Assembly (NCBI RefSeq): GCF_020544465.1
Contig: NZ_CP066126.1
Span: forward strand, 3,534,001-3,598,000
DNA length: 64,000 bases
Source of the DNA: Chromobacterium rhizoryzae
GTDB lineage: Bacteria; Pseudomonadota; Gammaproteobacteria; Burkholderiales; Chromobacteriaceae
Reading direction: 5' to 3'
Made by a program: the position numbers and the translations under genes
The notes under the pieces: generated by a model
The model's input: only the letters and a program-made list of their open reading frames with translations
Told to the model about the DNA's origin: nothing
The model's database searches: none
In this document: piece after piece, positions 61,552-64,000 of the stretch
How positions within the stretch are numbered: position 1 is the stretch's first letter
Layout of the letters: every line of letters begins with the position of its first letter

Positions 61552-61989
61552 GATCCACTCCTTGCTTGCGGTGATGGGGGCGGCACAAACCTGTGGTTTC
61601 AAGAAACACAGGGAAAGACACGGGTCAGGCTTTGGAGGTGTTGTTCGTGTCCTTTCGTGTGTTCCCGTGGCAAAAACGGCATGGGGCAGCCGGGCGATAT
61701 TGGAGGTAGAGCGCGGCTTGGCCTGGCTATCGGATTCCTCATGGTTATTGGTGCCGTCGAAGAACAGCGAGATGGTCAGGCTCTTGGTGCAGGTGGGCGA
61801 GGCATAGACCCGTCCGCCCTCGGCGGCGGCCTTGCGACGGCGGTATTTCTCGTCGCTGAGGTCGCGCTCTTTCAACTGCTCATTGTTTAGCCGCTGCCGG
61901 TAATTGAGCGGCAACAGGCCGTTGTCGGGGAAGGGCTCGGCACGGATGTGGACGGCTTCGGGGGCGGGACGCTGATCTACTTGGGGCAT
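61552..61989 (-). pseudogene. Truncated effector 5' end, copy 1
   Basis: The first 100 or so codons of the Tle1 effector (MPQVDQRPAP to TSNIARL) are repeated here almost unchanged, followed by about 140 bp of unrelated sequence. The frame stays open and runs in register into immunity copy 1 (438 bases between the ATGs). It lacks the catalytic core, so it cannot be an enzyme. Its ATG overlaps the stop of immunity copy 2 by 13 bases. Confidence 0.85.
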
Positions 61990-62534
61990 GTCTTGGGTTC
62001 CTTGATTTGGTACCAATCCTTATGGGGGAAATTAGGGCTGCTGGGCTTGTGGCAGGTGGCCGTGGCGCGAACCTGATCGCAGGGCAGGAAGTGGACTTGA
62101 ATTGCACAGGGTTCGTCGTAGCGCGGGATTTCGACGACGGCGCGGTGAGTGGAGTAGTTCTGAGCTTTATGGCGCTCAAATGCCTGCATGAATTGCTCTG
62201 AATTAATCGGTCCCCACTCGGAGTAGCCATAGGGCTTGGCGTCTTTTTCCCACTCGACGGTGGCCATCAGTCCCGGCCGCCACTGGCGCGGTAGTGAGGC
62301 GCAGCAGGATTGTGAGCCGCCGCCGTTGTTGAACGGACCAATGTTGTGCCCGCCGGCGCGGTTGACGCTGAAGCGGTTGATGGCGGCGGAGGTGTGGTTG
62401 TAGCCCTCGACGCCCGCGGGAACCATCTCGGTGGGCGGCTTATTGCCCATGGCCTGGGCCGGCAACAGCGCGGCGAGGGCCAGCCCGGCCAGGCCGTGTT
62501 GAATGGACTGCCAGACGGCGGCGAACTCAGACAT
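61977..62534 (-). CDS. DUF3304-like immunity protein, copy 2
   Basis: The 185-residue protein is a close relative of copy 1 in the first ~80 residues. It differs in the middle and C-terminal third (YDEPCAIQVHFLPCDQVRAT, ending IKEPKTCPK). AAGGAGTGGATC precedes the ATG. A 22-bp inverted repeat lies 53 bases upstream. It could protect against a related effector or serve as a spare. Confidence 0.83.
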   Translation of the reverse strand: MSEFAAVWQSIQHGLAGLALAALLPAQAMGNKPPTEMVPAGVEGYNHTSAAINRFSVNRAGGHNIGPFNNGGGSQSCCASLPRQWRPGLMATVEWEKDAKPYGYSEWGPINSEQFMQAFERHKAQNYSTHRAVVEIPRYDEPCAIQVHFLPCDQVRATATCHKPSSPNFPHKDWYQIKEPKTCPK

Positions 62535-62972
62535 GATCCACTCCTTGCTTGCGGTGAGGGGGGCGGCACAAACCTGTGGTTTAAAGAAACACAGGGAAAG
62601 ACACGGATCAGGCTTGGGGGTGTTATCCGTGTCCTTCCCTGTGTTTCCGTGGCTGCTGGCGAGGGGATAAAGCCGGGCGATATTGGAGGTAGAGCGCGGC
62701 TTGGCCTCACGGTCCGACGGCTCATGGTTATTGGTGCCGTCGAAGAACAGCGAGATGGTCAGGCTCTTGGTGCAGGTGGGCGAGGCGTAGACCCGTCCGC
62801 CCTCGGCGGCGGCCTTGCGGTGGCGGTATTTCTCGTCGCTGAGGTCGCGCTCCTTCAACTGCTCATTGTTTAGCCGCTGCCGATAATTGAGCGGCAGCAG
62901 GCCGCTGTCGGGGAAGGGCCCGGCGCGCAGTTGCACCGCTGCCGGTGCGGGACGTGGATATACTTGGGACAT
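62535..62972 (-). pseudogene. Truncated effector 5' end, copy 2
   Basis: The same effector N-terminal stretch is present as in the other unit, more diverged at its start (MSQVYPRPAP), and ends after NIARLYPLAS. The open frame continues into immunity copy 2, again with 438 bases between the ATGs. The catalytic core is absent. The stop of immunity copy 3 that would precede it has been lost. Confidence 0.83.
62587..62646. repeat. 22-bp inverted repeat at the duplication junction
   Basis: AAACACAGGGAAAGACACGG plus AT (62587-62608) is the reverse complement of 62625-62646 but for one base, with a 16-base loop. The equivalent place in the other unit (about 61600-61670) has a decayed version. It lies between the effector scrap and immunity copy 2. 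Confidence 0.8.
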
Positions 62973-63514
62973 GTTTTAGGCTCCTGCATCCTGGCGGGGA
63001 AGTTGTACGGATAGCCTGGGTAGCCGGGCGTGATGTTGTTGGCGGCGACCTTGACCTGATCGCAGGGAAGGAAGTGGACCTTGATGGCACCGGAACTCTC
63101 ATAGCGGGGGATTTCGACGACGGCGCGGTGAGTGGAGTAGTTCTGAGCTTTATGGCGCTCAAATGCCTGCATGAATTGCTCTGAATTAATCGGTCCCCAC
63201 TCGGAGTAGCCATAGGGCTTGGCGTCTTTTTCCCACTCGACGGTGGCCATCAGGCCCGGCCGCCACTGGCGCGGCAGCGAGGCGCAGCAGGATTGTTTGC
63301 CGCCGCCCTGGTAGGGTCCGATATTGGGTCCGCCGGCACGGTTGACGCTGAAGCGGTTGATGGCGGCGGAGGTGTGGTTGTAGCCCTCGACGCCCGCGGG
63401 AACCATCTCGGTGGACGGCTTATTGCCCATGGCCTGGGCCGGCAACAGCGCGGCGAGGGCCAGCCCGGCCAGGCCGTGTTGGATGGACCGCCAGACGGCG
63501 GCGAAGTCAGACAT
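62870..63514 (-). CDS. DUF3304-like immunity protein, copy 3, with lost stop codon
   Basis: The first ~184 residues are an immunity protein like copies 1 and 2, up to QEPKTCPK. The next codon is TAT instead of TAG (62960-62962), so the frame runs 30 residues on, within the effector-start region, giving 214 residues. The central part matches copy 2 and the PYQGGGKQSCC part copy 1. The gene is first in transcription order, preceded by AAGGAGTGGATC. It is likely still functional, as the extension is C-terminal. Confidence 0.8.
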   Translation of the reverse strand: MSDFAAVWRSIQHGLAGLALAALLPAQAMGNKPSTEMVPAGVEGYNHTSAAINRFSVNRAGGPNIGPYQGGGKQSCCASLPRQWRPGLMATVEWEKDAKPYGYSEWGPINSEQFMQAFERHKAQNYSTHRAVVEIPRYESSGAIKVHFLPCDQVKVAANNITPGYPGYPYNFPARMQEPKTCPKYIHVPHRQRCNCAPGPSPTAACCRSIIGSG

Positions 63515-63865
63515 GATCCACTCCTTACCCGATACAGAGCCAAGGCCGCAGCCCTACCCGCTTGCCCTGCGGGTATCGCTACTCACCCTTGCCACAGCGG
63601 GCAGTGCGAGCGACTGAGCGGTGGAACAAGGGGAATGCGGCAGCGGCATGGAAAATTAAGAGCTTAAGCATTTAAAGCGGATGCAAGCGAGCCGCCATGG
63701 TCTGGATAAAGAAGGAAATGGCTGGTGACTGTTCTTAATGCCAGGGCAAACAAGCCGTCAAAGCCGGAGCAGCACATGGCAGCAGACCGCAACAGCCATA
63801 AGTGGTTGCCGCGGATCAAAAAACCATGCGTGGAAATAAGGAAATAAATACGCTGCGGCGGGGTC
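63515..63865. other. Intergenic stretch without a supported gene
   Basis: Nothing convincing is visible. It must contain the promoter of the immunity-effector cluster on the minus strand. Short frames here lack features. No vgrG or other type VI component is present. Confidence 0.4.
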
Positions 63866-64000
63866 TTAAGACTTGCCGGACAGCATCCACTCATGCGCCG
63901 GGTCGTTGTGGAAGCGCCATTCGCGGCGCGGCCCGGCCATCACGTTGAGGTAGTAGGATTCATAGCCGTGCGGCACGCACACCGGATGATAGCCGCGCGG
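63866..64000 (-). CDS. iolB: 5-deoxy-glucuronate isomerase IolB, C-terminal part
   Basis: Only the last 44 codons are in the window, as the gene runs off the right edge. They read PRGYHPVCVPHGYESYYL and then NVMAGPRREWRFHNDPAHEW. This matches the IolB C-terminus, with the His residues that bind metal in the cupin fold. IolB acts in myo-inositol catabolism. The stop is TAA at 63866-63868. Confidence 0.88.
   Translation of the reverse strand, partial: PRGYHPVCVPHGYESYYLNVMAGPRREWRFHNDPAHEWMLSGKS

Noticed and set aside
1..64000. CRISPR array, tRNA, rRNA or intact IS element
   Set aside because: No regularly spaced direct repeats, no tRNA-like cloverleaf with a TTCRA loop and no transposase were noticed. 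The dispersed element is not regularly spaced.

Overview
The window is GC-rich (about 65 %) DNA that reads like a member of the Chromobacteriaceae (Neisseriales, Betaproteobacteria), most probably Chromobacterium or a close relative. The grounds are the gene families, a BetR-type regulator, the lateral-type flagellar locus, and codon use dominated by GC-ending codons. No rRNA, tRNA, CRISPR array or intact insertion sequence was seen.

Layout. 1-6.9 kb is accessory and patchy: a putative lipoprotein, an orphan HTH antitoxin-like gene, degenerate stretches, a MocR regulator divergent from an MFS exporter, and an AT-rich island with one membrane protein. 6.9-14.8 kb holds a chemoreceptor, glyoxalase I, two LysR regulators (one divergent from an MFS pump) and a secreted PI-PLC. 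14.8-19.5 kb is a fumarate respiration operon (dcuB-frdABCD). 19.7-26.9 kb holds a secreted CxxCH protein, a PAS-PAS chemoreceptor, a GNAT enzyme, a degenerate ImmA/IrrE-like protein, an MFS carrier and a VOC protein. 27.4-48.4 kb is a large lateral-type flagellar locus: flgM, flgN and a muramidase; a Crp/Fnr regulator; motA and motB, sigma-28, fliL, fliK, fliT, fliS, fliD; fliEFGHIJ; and, divergently, fliMNPQR-flhBA. 48.9-52.1 kb has a BetR-receiver regulator facing a sensor-kinase operon. 52.4-58.2 kb holds housekeeping genes (acyl-CoA-binding protein, TonB-like protein, DsbC, two ubiquinone hydroxylases, PepP). 58.3-63.5 kb is a type VI secretion phospholipase effector preceded by three tandem DUF3304-like immunity genes, with truncated effector 5' ends between them. 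The window ends inside iolB.

Two things stand out. First, the effector/immunity locus has been amplified in units of about 980 bp. Each duplicated unit keeps an open frame joining the effector N-terminus to the next immunity protein, and the immunity copies look mosaic. Second, an undescribed interspersed element of about 150 bp with terminal inverted repeats occurs about ten times, whole or in pieces. Its ends repeatedly form or abut the stop codon of a neighbouring gene.

How the genes work together. The flagellar genes give a nearly complete export apparatus, basal-body base, motor, cap and sigma/anti-sigma pair. Flagellin, hook and rod genes and a master regulator are not in the window. 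The frd-dcuB genes together support anaerobic fumarate uptake and reduction.
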